Counted from the stretch's first letter, positions 34,488 to 48,193 are shown. The stretch is 64,000 nucleotides of DNA from Rhyzopertha dominica (GCA_025024175.1 QCXZ01000001.1:15066001-15130000), one strand, 5' to 3'. The notes: generated by a model from the letters alone, not told the origin. A program made the numbers and translations.

Positions 34488-35346
34488 TTAGTAATCCTGC
34501 CCATCATGACACGGAGTCAAAAGTGCCGCTACTACCAAAGCTAATAGAACAATTTTGAGAAATACAGAAAAAAATATTGTGCTAAAGCTGTTAAAGAAAC
34601 CGAAAATCCGGGGACAAAAGTACTCCTAGATGGTAAAAAGAATAAAAACATATGTAAGAAAATGTTGGGGGCATATTCAAAGAAGAGAAGAAGACCATAT
34701 CCTATAAAAAGCGTGGAAAATCAATAGAAACAAGCTCAAAGTAGGACGACCATGCTACACGTGGAGAACAACGGTGGAGGCAAAAACAAACATAACTGAA
34801 GAACAGTGGTCAGAAATCGTAAAAGACAAGAAAACAATAAATAAGGATGTCCGTAAGCAGAATACGCGTGGTTTGCATGGTTCCCCCGGCAACAGTAAGC
34901 GCAAAATCTTTTTAAATCATATAGGGCTTCTTACTTATTCGCGGTCTCTTCCATGNTTTCAGATGTTTTTTTCCATTCATTTGCCATGCTATAATAATAA
35001 TTCAGCTAATTCCAAAATAGCATTGCGTCTGAACTTTACATTTCATATTATGTGCCTATGCGAATGCAAATAATCCGGATGCTGCCAAGTACTGGTATAC
35101 TCTCCATTTTTCTCAAATACAGCGGCTCGTCCGAGGAAGAACAGCAATAATGCAGGCGAACTAAGCTACACCATCCAACACAGAGGCTAATAAAAGAGTA
35201 TCCGCTAGTTGGATGCCCTGAAAACCTCCCCTTTCCAGTCCCCAAACTCCTGTAACGTGCTACGTGGAAGTCCACCAGCAACAAACGGCAGTAACTCCGG
35301 GAGCGGCAGAAATGCCTACCATACGCTGGCTTGCTCAATCAATCAA
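34488..35346 (+). mobile_element. Non-LTR retrotransposon copy B (C-terminal end and 3' tail)
   Basis: Nucleotide similarity to copy A (27645-28291) runs throughout: PIMT/PVMTYG-like start, TCAAAAGTGCCGC, ATTGTGC, ACTCCTAGATGG, TTGGGGGCATATTCAAA, then EEQWSEIVKDK matching NEEQWIERAKQK. The reading frame is broken by several stops and shifts, so this copy is more decayed than copy A. The 3' end has CGGGAGCGGCAGAAATGCC and closes in TCAATCAATCAA at 35335-35346, the same as copy A. RT itself is absent, as expected for a 5'-truncated insertion. Confidence 0.8.
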
Positions 35347-35772
35347 ACTGGCACCTATCTCCTCGCAAAACACAGGTTGGTGGTGTCATCACTATAGATT
35401 GTTCAAGGTGACAATACGATAATATAAGATTGTCTTGCAAGTGAAGCGACTGTTTTCTAGCGAGATTAAAAGAAACTGATTTACGATTAATTTTTCACAA
35501 GTTAGAAAACCACTTTTCTTACTCGTTGAGCGTGCTATTTTTTGTAGGTACACCTACTCGATAAAAAAGGGAGAGAATGTTGTAAGAAAGCAATTTATAT
35601 CGTATTTCCTTAAAAAGTACAAAAGCACATAAATTTTTATCTATGCGCTCTGCATTTTTTATGATGCTTCCATTTGCGCGGAATATCTTTTTATAATGTA
35701 AGAAATTAAACATTTAATGCAAATAGTTTGGTAAACAGAATAGGCGTAGCTAAGATAATATTTTAGAGGAGC

Positions 35773-35787
35773 GGGGGGGGGGGGGGG
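35773..35787. repeat. Poly-G run (15 G)
   Basis: An uninterrupted run of 15 G on the plus strand, followed by AAGGGG. It lies after GGCGTAGCTA and a T/A-rich spacer, an arrangement like the ends of some arthropod repeats. A similar GTCGTACCCAGC...AGAGGGGGCC occurs at 44208-44241. Confidence 0.7.
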
Positions 35788-38700
35788 AAGGGGTTAAGTC
35801 CCTCGAGTAGAAATAATAATAATTATTTACGATAGGTAATAAGACATTAAATATTGAAGTTGACCTTCTCAGTGGAGGCAGCTTTGGTGATAGCAGTTTT
35901 ATCGCATTTCATAAAAATTTAAAGTCAATACATATAAATAAATTATTATATTTCAACCTTGAGAAAAGTTTTAGGGGGGCCATCGAGAAAAGGTGTTGCT
36001 AAGAACAACACATTGTTGCACATTATTTTACTGGTTTCTAAGTACTATAATGGTTATTTTTCATTGATGAGTACAGAAAAGCATATTTGGGACTTACACA
36101 GGAAAAACACTTTTCACAGCTGTATTAACTTATGAATAGGTGTTTCTTATTTTTTTTGTAAGCAATTGATAATTACTGCAATACGCTTTCTTCACAAACT
36201 CCTTTCTACAATACTTTTAATAGGAAGTTTGTTATTTACAGACATTCATGTGCAGCTCGGTGCAGCTTTTTTGTCAAGTTCAATGCACAGCATCCCTTTG
36301 TTTTAGTTTGAATGGTGGTGAAATTGGAAACCGGAGTATGACAGTCTTTAGCAAGCCTAAGCAGCTCCGTCACAGCGTTGGATTAAAAAGAACCATACAA
36401 TAGGACAAAGACTACGTAGTAATTCAGTAAGATTAATTTTACTACGTGGGTGGCATACATTTGGCGGTGGACATACGACATCTAGTTAGAAAAATAATTA
36501 GTTTTTACTGCTGAAACGTAATGGGATCTTTCTTATCACACCTGTATTTGCTCAATAAAAAATCTGTCTACAACAACATAACGTAGGTATACTACATCTA
36601 CAGGTACGCAGGCAGCGAAGCTAGAGATTACTGAAATAATGGCTCCATCGTACTAGCTATTGTGAGTACCTTTACAATATTTCAATATTAAATGGTAAAA
36701 ATTTAATAAAAATCAACCCATAACTGCACACAGAATTCGTATCCTGATGGCAAAGAAGTAAACTTTCTGTTTTGATCGTTGAAAGGTTTGAGTTCTTCCA
36801 ATTTCCACAGAGAAAGCATTTTATTTATGCTGACTTGGATGTTTGTTTTAATATGTTTGTTTTTAATATGTAAATATTTTTGCTTATTAAAACAAATTGT
36901 TTGATTTTGCTGGCAGGGAACATCTAAACCAACCCGCATATAACGTACTTGGAGGGCTAGCAAATATATATTAATAAGGAAACGAAATGAAAAAGATGAG
37001 TAGGGAATTTTTTTATGAAAAGGGTTCAATAAAGTTCTAGGTAGAACTGTTTGCAATGTGAATGTTGCCTACTTGTAGTGTTAAAAAAATACAAAAACAA
37101 TTAATGGGCAGTGTAAAGTGGCAAAATAGTAATTTTATCGTAGTATTTGGATATTATAAGTTGCCCAAAACTGTTCAAGAGTGATATTTATTGCACCCAT
37201 AGGGCAAGCTTCTAAGGCGGGGTCTATTTATTAGGCACCAAAAAAGCAGTCTATACGTCTCTACCTACCTCTCAGCATCATTTATTTGATCAAGGTAAAT
37301 ACGGATTACAGAAGAAATATTTGGTTTTAGTATGTCTATATAACAAATTTTGGAAATTTTTACAGCCTTTTTTTTAATTTTCGATATCTGAATCGTGTTT
37401 CTATATGTACCGTCTCTTTATTATCAACAGATTCTGTTCATATATTTACAAAAGCTCAACGCGCCTGTATCTCTATTTCATACGTTAAATAATTGCTCTT
37501 CGCTATCACTTTCGAAGCGATATATATGCAGTAGTGGCTGCTTATAAGGAACTCCAGGGTAGCGACGAAAATTGTTCGCTATAAGCTAAGTTAGCATTAA
37601 ACGATAAATGCTAATACCAGACAGAAATGTTGCCGATACATATATACATATTTCAAAACCATATAAGGAATTTTATTTTAAAAAAATATTTCTATATTCA
37701 TTCGCAAAGATCTCTGAGTTCAAGGGCGCAAAAAACAAGACCTAAACGCGTAAAAAATAGCTCGGATAAAAAAAAAGATACCTAAATTTGCTGAAAACAC
37801 GCTCGTGTAGGACAACCGGACGTTAAGCATACAGCTCTATGCAGCATAGGGAAAAATACTCCGCGTGGTAAAATAGTTCCAAACTCGAACTTGTACTTCT
37901 CAAGAACTATAGATGCGGCGGCAGGAAACTCACTTCAGATTCATGTTCAGGAGGTCATTTTTTAGAGGTTTACAAAATGTCAGCTCGATAGTCGATAAGG
38001 CGCTATAGAAAATCATCGCCATTCTACATTCTTCAAAATAAAAGCTTTGTTAGTGTGTTTTCTCTAAATTTGCATCACTCACGATTGTACACTTTCAGCA
38101 CATATATGTACCTAAACATGGAACTCCATCTAATGTTGTAAAAAGTTATCAAGCGTTGTTGCACGCAGTTACATTCTTAGTTCTGATATATATATAATGT
38201 AAATGGTGTGGCGCACAGTTGAAGAAATTAGTTACTTCTAATAAGACGTTTGCTATTTTGGTCCTACCACTGAATTGCACGCCAATACAGGCACATATTT
38301 TTTTACATGCAGCTTCCTGTAAAATAATCACGCTTCGTGTAATTATATACGCACATTGGCAACCCTGGTAACAACAAAACGCAGCATTCGCCGGCGACCG
38401 TTCCGGTCAACCTGACAGGATGCATCTGCAGATTTAAGGGAATCCCCCTGCTTGCATGCTAAAATTCAGTTTTAAGTTATTCGTTATAACAGAAATTTTT
38501 GCGGTTAGATCAAAAATTTAAGGTTCGTTTTGTCAATTGCTTAGCTTATTATGTGTTATTTTAGCATTTGTTTTTTGTATTTATAAATTCCGTAGAAATA
38601 CTTAATTAGGGTTTGTATAAAACACTGTAAAGCTGTGAGTGAGAGGTCTATTGATATTTTATGATTTATACTACAATAATATTGAGATCCCTCTTACGGA

Positions 38701-39065
38701 CNTAATATGACAGATATGAAAAATGGGCGTATTTCCATAGATTCTGTTGCAGTCTTATGCCCATAACCATATCTTTCTTTAAAATTGTTTTTAATAATAA
38801 ACAAAGTTGTTTGCAGAAGTTTACCAGCAATCTATTAATCTCCACGACAAAGGGCTTGTTTATTCTTCAAATAAACGACAACAAAAAAAAAGGTAAAAGG
38901 GAGGGATATATGGGTGTTAAAACTTACTGCTTCTATACAAAATCCTAAATTTGGGATAAGCTTATGAAGTTTTTTAATTTATTGACAAATCAAGGCCGTT
39001 CAATTAAACCTCTATTTAATTATAAAGATAGCATGACGGTATAGGAATAAATAATATGTAATAAT

Positions 39066-39092
39066 ATATAATAATAATAATAATAATAATAA
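39066..39092. repeat. (TAA)n microsatellite
   Basis: Nine or so TAA units, slightly interrupted, in an AT-rich neighbourhood. No adjoining LINE remnant could be read on either side. Confidence 0.7.
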
Positions 39093-42009
39093 CAAAAATA
39101 ATAGTCATGATAATGAAAAAATAATAAAACAAAAGCATAATTGGTGGTGATAATATATGATATGCATAATAAACCATTTTCAAACGTGTCAAGTATGGAT
39201 TTAACACTACACCAAAGTACAAGAAGAATAGATACAAAAATTTTTGTTTTTAGCAGAATATTATAAACGTTCAGAATGTTTTCAAACTACATGTGGTAAA
39301 ATAAATAATTAAACAAACACAATAACAAGATGAACAATAACATTATAAACAAATAATTAATTGCAAAATTATTATGAAATTATAATTTCAACACAGTGAC
39401 GATCACTTTAACAAATGCATTTCCCTCTTGAAGAATTTCAGCGTCCGTCAAATTAGCAAGAGCTTCTAACATACACATCCTTCCTGTCTTCTTCGGTAAC
39501 AGGGTTTGTATATACCCTATTTTTATATACCCCCAGTTTAAAAAATCCAAGAATCTGGCAATTACAAAAAAACATAGTCAGCATTGAAAGGGTCTTTCTC
39601 CAAAATGTTTTTCTAGCCAGTCTGCCCTGATACCATTTTACGATTATGCGTCTTCTTGAAGTCTGCTAAGGGGTGGTTGTATATTAAAATATGTAAAATA
39701 TCTAAATACTCTTCTGAGTTTAAGTTTTCGTTATAAAAATGCATAATACATATAATTTTATTGTTTCTCACAGCACAAAACACATTTAATTACCAAGAGT
39801 CTTGGAAACAGATATTGCAGACCGCATAGCCGAAAACTGTTCGCAAAATCCCATTGTTTTACATTACTTTATTAGTATTCCTCACATTGTATGTATTTTT
39901 AATTTTACATCCCGTATAACAATGATTTATTAACTGTTTAACATTGTAATATTCATTTTTCTTCATTTTAATGGACACAGCTGGTGTTTTTATTGTACAT
40001 TTGGTTAGCTTCTTTATAATAATGTAATGTAATTAATGCTTATAGTAGCAATATAAATAGGTACAACGTTTGCCAAAGAATCGGTGCAAGTTGGTTATCC
40101 TTGATTTTGAGTTCTGCATCATGCGGCGTAAGAGTGCTTTTTGTACTGGTTCTGAGTTTTCGGCCTACATTGAAACCAACGTTTAAACCTAAACAATGGA
40201 AAGACTGCGGAACTACTTGTCACCCTGTTATTGCATCCGTCCCCCAAAGCAACGTATCCCTCCACTTGAACTAACTTTTTGTCCCAGTTGTTCGACTCAG
40301 CGGGCGACTTTTTGATAGGTCTTTCCAAACCAGCATCTGTAACCGTTCGTTCCGTTTGCGATATGCAAAGGAGATATTGAAATAATGATGGAATACGCGA
40401 CGCAACCGCAGCCGAAATCAATTATGAGGGCACGCGGAACTATAGTTGTGCTCCTGAATGATCAAAGTTCCTGCACTTGAAAATCCAGATTAATTAAATG
40501 ATAAGTTACGTGTGTGTATATGTCACTGCTCTTGTCATGTGTAAATTACAAAGCATATCAGAGCAGTGCAGAATATTTGAAGTAAAGCCCCAGAAAACGA
40601 GCCCGCTAACGTCATATTGTCTTGCTGAACGCATTATATGACGCATTATAAAATATTTATCATAGGCTTTCAGACTCAACTTTCAAAGTTAGTGTGTCGA
40701 GGTGCTTTATTTTGTATAAGGATTTCGATATTTTTAATTCCGGTCGAATCCGTTCGATGTAACGGTATTTTCAACATCGATCGTGTGATTTTGCTGCATT
40801 GATATTTTCGTTATATCTATATTTTTGCTACTTTCGATGTATTAATATTTAGGATAAATCAATATCTCGGATATGTTGAACTAAATATTATATAAATATC
40901 AAATGATTTTTTAAAAATAAACACTGACATTTGATGAATTCAAAGCGTTGCGTAAAACTGAATTGGGACAGAACAAAATCATAGAATAATATACTGAATA
41001 TTGATTCCAAGCAGCCATTGTCCATTACTAGCTAGTTTCTGATATCTAATCTATTGATATATCAGGTAACTGCCTTAATCATCAAAAGTTAAAACGTAAT
41101 TCGCATGTAGTCAGAAGGTCTGCCTACTAATGGTCGTTGTTTATTGGTTAATAATTAAAAGAAACAAACAAAAAGGTGTTTTGGACTATAACACAAATAA
41201 AAATATGTTTTGTATAAAATGGCGATAGAGAAAGAATTTTTCATTCGCTCCGATACCAAAATATTGCAGATGTTAAGAATGTAATTGTGTATTATTTAGA
41301 AATAGAAATAACGCATTAATGTTTGTTGAACAACAATTGGTTTATTGTTATTTATAAATGTTTTTTATAAAGAGTAAATTTACGTTCTCTTCTTTTTCTG
41401 TTTTTTTTTTGTTAAAACTTTAATTATCTTTATTTAAAAATATTAATGCTAAAGTTATATAAGCTTTATTATTGCATGAATTGTAATTATCTTTTAGATT
41501 TAGAGATAATGGTTTTAAATGTATGACAGTTTTTCTTAAGTAGATAAGTGACTCAATATTCCATACATAATTTGAAATAGCGACTCTCATAACACTGGAG
41601 GAATATCTAATATAGTTTTGAAGGATCGACTTGAGCTCTCGTATGCTAAAACGGTAAAAAATTCACAATAACGTCTATGAAACAAATAAGCTGCACTCAT
41701 TTGTAGAATAGGAAGTTGTTTGTAGCTGCAAGTGCACATTTTCTTTGATGACTCCGTTCCACTCAATGTGTACTTCATTTAGATGTGCTCGTAACTTGAT
41801 CTCCAAAAACATAACCAACGCCTACCAAATATTATTATTAAAGCAAAGTTAGTCACATCTTTTTAGAAGATTCCTGTGCTCGCAGTGAATGTTCACATAC
41901 CTAATAAAAAAAGAAGCTTGTGGACGAAAATATACGCATTTCAAGGTTATTTAACAAGATATTTGATAAACATTTTTTTCTCCTTTCACAAGATTAAAAA
42001 ACAAAAAGG

Positions 42010-43640
42010 AAGAACAATGTATTGCTAACCTCAACTGCATTATTAGGTATTTCGTGCCCAAAGTTCTCTAGTTTTCTTCTTTTTATAGTTTTATGATTTC
42101 ATATTCATGTCCAATTCATCTCAGAATTTCTGCATTCGTTATTCTGTCTACCCATGATATCTTAGCATTCATCGGTAGCTTCTAGTTTTTTTTTAATCTG
42201 TCTGCTACAAAGTCCATGTTTCAATCGCAATGTAAGAGACTAGAGAAACTGTAACACCGTAAAAGTCGTTTCCTAACTAAGCTCCCGATTGCATGTCAGT
42301 TTTCTCATTTTAACAAAAACATTTCGTGATTGTTCGGTACAACATCTTATTTCTTTGATCTGATCATTATTTTTATTTAACCGTGCACCAAGATCGGTAA
42401 TTTGGGACCCTTTCAATTAAAACGGCTAGGATATTTAGATCGGCTTTGATGTCTGTTTTGTTATGACCATTAGCTTAGTTTTTGTAATGTTGATTTTGAT
42501 CTCAAATGCGTTTCAGTGATTGTGAGCTATTTCGATCAGATGTTCTAGATCGTCAAAATTATGAGTATTATGTATTATTACTTATTATTACTGTGTTTTC
42601 CGCGTATCTTAGATTACTTATATTTTGCCCATTTATGCTGATACCTGTTGATTCCGCAGCAAAGGCTTGTTAAAATATGACTTCGCTGTATAAATAAAAT
42701 GTGGAGACAAAATACATCCCGGCCTGACTTTTCTGAGAATATTTATTTCTTCAGTGAACTCATCCTCGACTTTTATTATAATGGATGTTTCTATTCAATA
42801 ATTGTTAGCAATTACTCTTATCTCCCGTTGGTCAATATTTTTCAGTTTAAGGAGCTCAAGCAGTTTTTCATTTAGTTTTTCGAAGTCTATGAAACAATAA
42901 CAATAAGCATCTTTGCATCCGCACATTCAGTTTAAACGGAGTTTTCCGTATGTCAAGGCTGTTTCGAAATCCAAACTGTCTCACTTACGGTTTCCTTAAT
43001 TTTTCAATGTATTCGTTAATAAATTACATGTAGGAAAGCGTTTCTTGAAGTTTGACTTAACACTGCTATAGTTCTATATTTGTTGCACTTCTACTTATTT
43101 TTGGGATCATAACAAACGTTGAAGAAAGCCACTGAGTAGGTTAAATTCCAGTACTATATATTGTGTTAAATAGATCTACAAGGTCTTCGTCTACAAGTTT
43201 CAGTAGTTCTATTGGTAAGTTATCATTTCCTACTGTATTTCCACTTTTTGTGTTTTTCATTGCGTAGATAACTTCCCCTTTTAGATTTTCAGGTCCAGTC
43301 TCACATCCTGTCTTCTCGATCATCCCGAAAGAATTCTTGTATGAATCCTGTCCAAGTTTTAGTTTTTGTTTTATGTCTCTTGTTAAGGATCTGTTACTGT
43401 ATCTCAATACTCCCCAGGCCTTGTTACTTTTGGTGCCCACTATTTCACTTACTTTCTTATATGATACAGGATATTTATAAATTTTAATTCAGCTTAGTGC
43501 GTCTATTTTGATGGTTTTGTTAGGCAGTTTAATATTATTTGCTGTAGTATAACGAATAAATTCCTGTATTCTATTTTCGAACTCGATTTCTTTGTTGTTC
43601 AGGATAATGTTTTGTATTGTCAGTTACTATTAAAGTATCA
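42010..43640 (-). pseudogene. RTE-like non-LTR retrotransposon ORF2 relic
   Basis: Minus-strand blocks appear in the right order over 1.6 kb. From the 5' side: LNNKEIEFENRIQEFIRYTT; SYKKVSEIVGTKSNKAWGVL; NLKGEVIYAMKNTKSGNTVG leading to NDNLPIELLKL; WLSSTFVMIPK; RQFGFRNSLDIRKTPFKLNV; GISINGQNISNLRYAENTVI (YADDTVIL has become YAENTVI); ISKTDIKADLNILAV; VFVKMRKLTCNRELS; a C-terminal IKRRKLENFGHEI. This matches RTE-type (CFDP2-annotated) insect LINE proteins. The F-D and GVRQGC blocks are partly lost and many stops and frame changes occur. The endonuclease domain is missing. The change of both YADD aspartates (Glu, Asn) makes it inactive even apart from the stops. Confidence 0.8.
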
Positions 43641-45534
43641 GGATGTAAAAATTAATTATCTAGATACTTATTTTATAAATTCAATTACACATTTTCGATT
43701 TCTAAATAAGATGTTAATTACCAGTATGGTACTGGAGTGGTTTGTAAATGGAGACTAGGTATTTCCTGTTTTTATATTGTGATAAGAAGAACTTAGACAA
43801 TGCGATAATATGGTGTAGAATGTTTACAGATTTTTCAATGGTAATAAAGGAGAAACCTAAAGGTAGATACCCGGCTATTTTCAATGTCATCGTCGAGAAC
43901 CTACGTGGTGTATATCAAAGATGGAACGACGAAAGTTGATTAGCTAATGAGAAAATTAAAAAATCACTTGCTCCCTAACATAGTTGAAATAATACATCGC
44001 AACTGATTTAGTTACCACAGGTAAGTGCTGATATTATATACTGCATATAACTACCATTTATTTTTTGCATTACAAACTAGGTGTAGTATGGGTTCGTATT
44101 GTGTAGAAAATAAGTTAACAAAAGTAAAACTAGAAATAGTATAATCGCTGAAGATCATTCAAGATGAAAAGGAACATTTTAGGCAACGACTATATACCAA
44201 TGTAATCATGGTCGTACCCAGCTTTTGGTCTAGAGGGGGCCAAGCAGAAACGTCCTGTAGAGTATAATTCAACATAAATAGAAATAATAAATGTTTATAA
44301 GATGTAGGTACTTAAGTAATTAATGAAGTACTTATTCCATGAATAATTTTCAGAATTTTCTGCAAGGCGACTTAAAACATCTTGTGTGAAATAAAGAGCC
44401 AAATTATTTATATGTTTTCTATGTACGTTGATCATACAAAGATTTTTTATTACTAATTCCGTTATTGATGAACTCAGTTAGGTAAGGCGCATTCAGCTGC
44501 ATCGCTCTCGCGTTTAACAAAAAATGAGTTGATACAATTTATTTGGGAGAGTAAAGATGCGTGATCCACATAATGTATAATGATATCATACGAAGTAACA
44601 AAGGAACATAAATTTCACTTTAAAAATTCTACTAATAGGAGCGCGATTTCTGATTCAAAATTAACATACATCAAAAACTAATGCATTAACCGATGCGCTT
44701 TTAGTACAGTTTCAACTTCTCATACCGGAAGCTTTAGACATTTAAGCTAGGAGTTTATGTGTATACGTGCTAAAGATACAATTGTAGTAATTTTTACTCC
44801 CCAGGGAAAGAGACTCGATGGATAACTAACATTATTAAAATTCAGAATGACAAATGCCTCAGCATTATGCGTCAAGCCAACCTTCTTAGATCGCCAGTGC
44901 ATTGCTCTCAAAAATTTTAACCAAATTAAGCTTCATTTAAATGAAGTGAAATATATTTAATTGCATTTTTAACAACACACCGATTTAATTCGTGCTGATA
45001 ATGCTTTTACTGGATTCTTAATACTAATATTAAATAAATTGACTTTCATAAAGGTGGGTTCGGATAGATTTTTAGTTTTTTTTTTGTACTAATTGTTAAA
45101 ATGTAATGTGAATTTAGAAATTTGGTACAAAAGTTAGAGTTATCACCGAATATATGACAGATTCTGATGTGATTCCATATAACAGTAGTTAGTTGAACAA
45201 TCTTTATAGGAAAAGGTAGAAGAGCTGAACTAAGCAGAAATCGTGTTATGGCTCATCCTGACCAAGATACACTTTTAAAGCTATATCCGCCCTAAGACAA
45301 CGATTCGTAACAACAAGAATGTTGCAGTTACGGCCCACCCTTCGGTACGCCCATGAATGTAATGATCGTTGTCGTTCTAATTGTTTTTTTCTTCTGGTAA
45401 ACGTTAGTTCATTGGACTATTTTTGCGATAAGAGTAAGTAAGAGAGTGAAACGTCTGCACGANAATTTCCCATCATATAAATAGTCTTTGTAAAATCGTC
45501 ATATTTTGTATTAAAATGTTTTTACCGTCACTTG
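43641..45534. other. No recognisable gene
   Basis: AT-rich; only the GTCGTACCCAGC...AGAGGGGGCC motif at 44208-44241, discussed with the poly-G run, stands out. Confidence 0.4.
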
Positions 45535-45729
45535 TGCCTGCCGATCTTAAATTATATTTCACAATCGTTTATTACATCGAGTATGTTGATTCTCGGTATA
45601 GACCGGGTCTGCTTGCGAGTTTCAAGAGACTTGTACAGGCTACAAACAGTACAAAATGCCTGTTTCAAGCTTGCGTTCAGAATTACGAATAATCTGGAAG
45701 AAATCTTGGCTACAATCAACATGTTTTAA
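45535..45729 (+). pseudogene. Non-LTR retrotransposon C-terminal fragment
   Basis: The plus-strand frame contains GIDRVCLRVSRDLYRLQTVQ followed by NACFKLAF. This is the RT thumb pattern Y-x-x-x-V-Y-x-P-x-L...RLQ.VQNAC.R found in Jockey-like elements. Only some 60 codons survive, upstream and downstream blocks are absent, and the tyrosine and proline of the first part are lost. A short relic with moderate support. Confidence 0.5.
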
Positions 45730-46703
45730 GCCAAATAGTCTTCATTTGTTGTGTATGACTCATACTGTGATAATAAAGAAATTTCTTGGTTAGATTTATC
45801 CGAAACATAACTCCTGGTACAGTATTAGGTACTTCCATAAATCACATGTTACTTATGTACACTTCCCCATAAGTCGATCTTCTATGAACTATGAATGATC
45901 TTCTCTGATCAGGATTGCTATATAGACGACCTAATTACTATAGATGCTATTAGGCGATGATTTAACACTCTAAATAACATCTGAAAACCTCAAACTCCAA
46001 GTACACTGTCCTGTCACTTCTAATACTAATGACATCATGAGTCGAATTGATCAATTCGAGCACGAAAGATTAAATTAAACGAAGACAAAATCTCTGCATG
46101 ACAAATAAATTGTGTTAGAACTTCCTGCAGCATATTCTACGTAGACCTGTTTCGATCCAGTTATACCACATCAGTACGGCTTAGGCAGAATTTACCTACG
46201 GGTAAACAGCATTGTTGCCTATGTTGAGTTTGTTCTGTGACATCCTGTCCTGGTTTCTGCATACACATGTACTGTCAAGTTATAATAAATATTAATCTGT
46301 TTATATAGGGGCCAATGGAACAAATAATTTTTTAAACCTTGATATGTAACAACTTCACTGACAAGGTAGATATAGGTATTAATTACATCTTCAGATAATA
46401 AGTGTGCTACTCAGATATACTTTATCTTGTTGAACAATACCCTCCATTCGACAGTTGTATGAACAATTCACAGCAAGCAGCCATACTGTAATGCAAAGAT
46501 ACTGCTGATAACAGTTCAGCTTTCTCCTCCCATGAAGTCTCCCACGCCCGTCAAACATTTCTTGCGCTATCACTAATGGTGCGCCCGTTCAAGCCCATCA
46601 TATTTTGTGGCCTGTCCAAACCCCCAAAAAAAACACCTGGCCTAACTTAAAAGCTAATCGTGCAGTTTAGCGGCGGTTTGAATGCGCGCTAGATAGAATA
46701 TCA
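45730..46703. other. No gene recognised; GC-richer toward its right end
   Basis: AT-rich until about 46480, then GC-richer with GGGCG and CACGCCC motifs up to 46770. A minus-strand frame at 46391-46573 (60 codons) runs out of this patch but has no recognisable domain. Confidence 0.4.
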
Positions 46704-46737
46704 GTGGGTCACGTGACCCACAGGATCGGCACGTGAC
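46704..46737. promoter_or_regulatory. Palindromic CACGTG E-box pair (CLEAR/MITF-type sites)
   Basis: GTGGGTCACGTGACCCAC (46704-46721) is a perfect 18-bp palindrome containing GTCACGTGAC, the preferred site of MITF/TFEB/USF-type bHLH-zip factors. Nine bases later a second CACGTGAC (46730-46737) follows. Two such sites 26 bases apart in AT-rich DNA are unlikely by chance alone. They lie in the only GC-richer, promoter-like patch nearby (46480-46770). No adjoining gene could be identified, so a function as enhancer or promoter is inference. Confidence 0.4.
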
Positions 46738-48193
46738 CACCGTTAATTCGCTATTCATCCATTTGACGTAAACCGTGATGCATCGTCGTTTTGTTAAGTA
46801 TGACTTTTTTGTTCAGCGTGGTAGATTATTGGATCGTTAAGTTGCATTTTGCTGTAATTAGTCCAGTGGGGCAATTGATTGGATATCGGCGAGCACCGCA
46901 AGTAATTATAATACTTTCAGGGCATATGAAATTTATAATCCCGGACAATAATAACAGTTGCGCGTCAGTATTATAGTATTATTAAATTATTACCTATGTT
47001 AACTACTATTTTGTGCTGCAACAACAAAAAAAAGGAGGGCATACTGAAAACAATTCGCAACAGTAATTTTCGCGCTGGTGCTTACCTTTTTGCTTTTATA
47101 GGGGTGGCAAAGATTTGCTGTTCATAGACATAATTCGTTATGTACTTGAAAGTATTTTGTAAAGGCTTCATTATTACATTCATTTAGAAATTGAAAAATC
47201 TATATTATTTAACCAAGGGGTGGGTAGTCAAATAGAATTTTATTAAAAATATACAAATCTTATAAGATGAGATCATTTTAGCTCCAACTGTACAGGTAGC
47301 AAATTTTCGCACTGAATTCGTTATTTTATGTCTATAATAACAAAATGCTTCTAAATAATTTTGTAATGCTTCGCTGCCAAGATGGTACCAGTTAAATGAA
47401 GGGTTTTGTTAGTTAGGTGGTTTGTAATTCAGCCATGTTGAAAATTTCATTTTATAGAAATAATCACTGCAATGAGGTGCGACTATCTAGTATTTTACAT
47501 TTTAACTTCTTTACCTGTTGTTGCAACAGTATGTTTAACTAATGTAATGATACTATTTATGGTTTTCTCGCTTTTGCTGCCTCTTACCTCATCCCATGTT
47601 CCATCCCGTATTTGGTCTTCGCCTGGGTCTTCTTTTACATTAGTTTCGCCTATTCCCCCTTACTTTGTCTTGCATTCACTTGTTGACAAATTCTATTGGG
47701 TCGGCAGTAAAAACTTTGGTCCACTCTAGTTGGTCAATATTATTTATTTATAAATTAGTAAATAATTTTGTATATACTCGTAGTTGTTGTTGTTTATTAC
47801 TTGCTACTTCTGTAAATTTTCATATCGCCGCAAGTTAAAAAGATAGTTCATTTGCTTTATAATTTCAACGTTAAGCGTGCACCTGTACTGCACCGGAAAG
47901 GAGAAGCCGATATATGTCGAGCCCAATCCAAAGATGTATTCGGAAGTCCGACAGACAGCATTAAGCGATTATATGGGTATTGACGCTTACTTATTTTGTT
48001 ATTTTCTTTTTGTGCGAAATTCTTCAATGATTTCAGATTGACTAAATTTATAACATGTATTTAATTAATTCTGTTAAATGTTTGAAGGTATCTGCTTAAA
48101 ATTGTTTATTTAAGAGGATAGCTCTTACAATAATCTTGGGAAAATGAAAAATTTCGTAGAACATTCGGGTAGTTTTTCGTGATTTCAGTATTG

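Larger units (their letters stand above)
35347..42009. other. Long AT-rich interval with only simple repeats
   Basis: No gene or transposon core recognised in 6.6 kb. It holds a 15-base G run (35773-35787) inside a GGCGTAGCTA...GGGG context, an imperfect (TAA)n at 39066-39092 and many poly-T/A runs. Open frames at 36703-37056 (minus, 117 codons) and 40119-40421 (minus, 100 codons) have no recognisable domain. The second sits in a GC-richer patch (40100-40440) and could be an eroded coding fragment. Confidence 0.45.

Noticed and set aside
39780..39900. HSRKLFAKS-like stretch on the plus strand recalling a LINE C-terminus
   Set aside because: Too short, immediately followed by stops, and no other LINE block in order.
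40119..40421. 100-codon minus-strand frame in a GC-richer patch
   Set aside because: Coding-like composition but no recognisable domain, no splice context and no repeat partner; left as unassigned.
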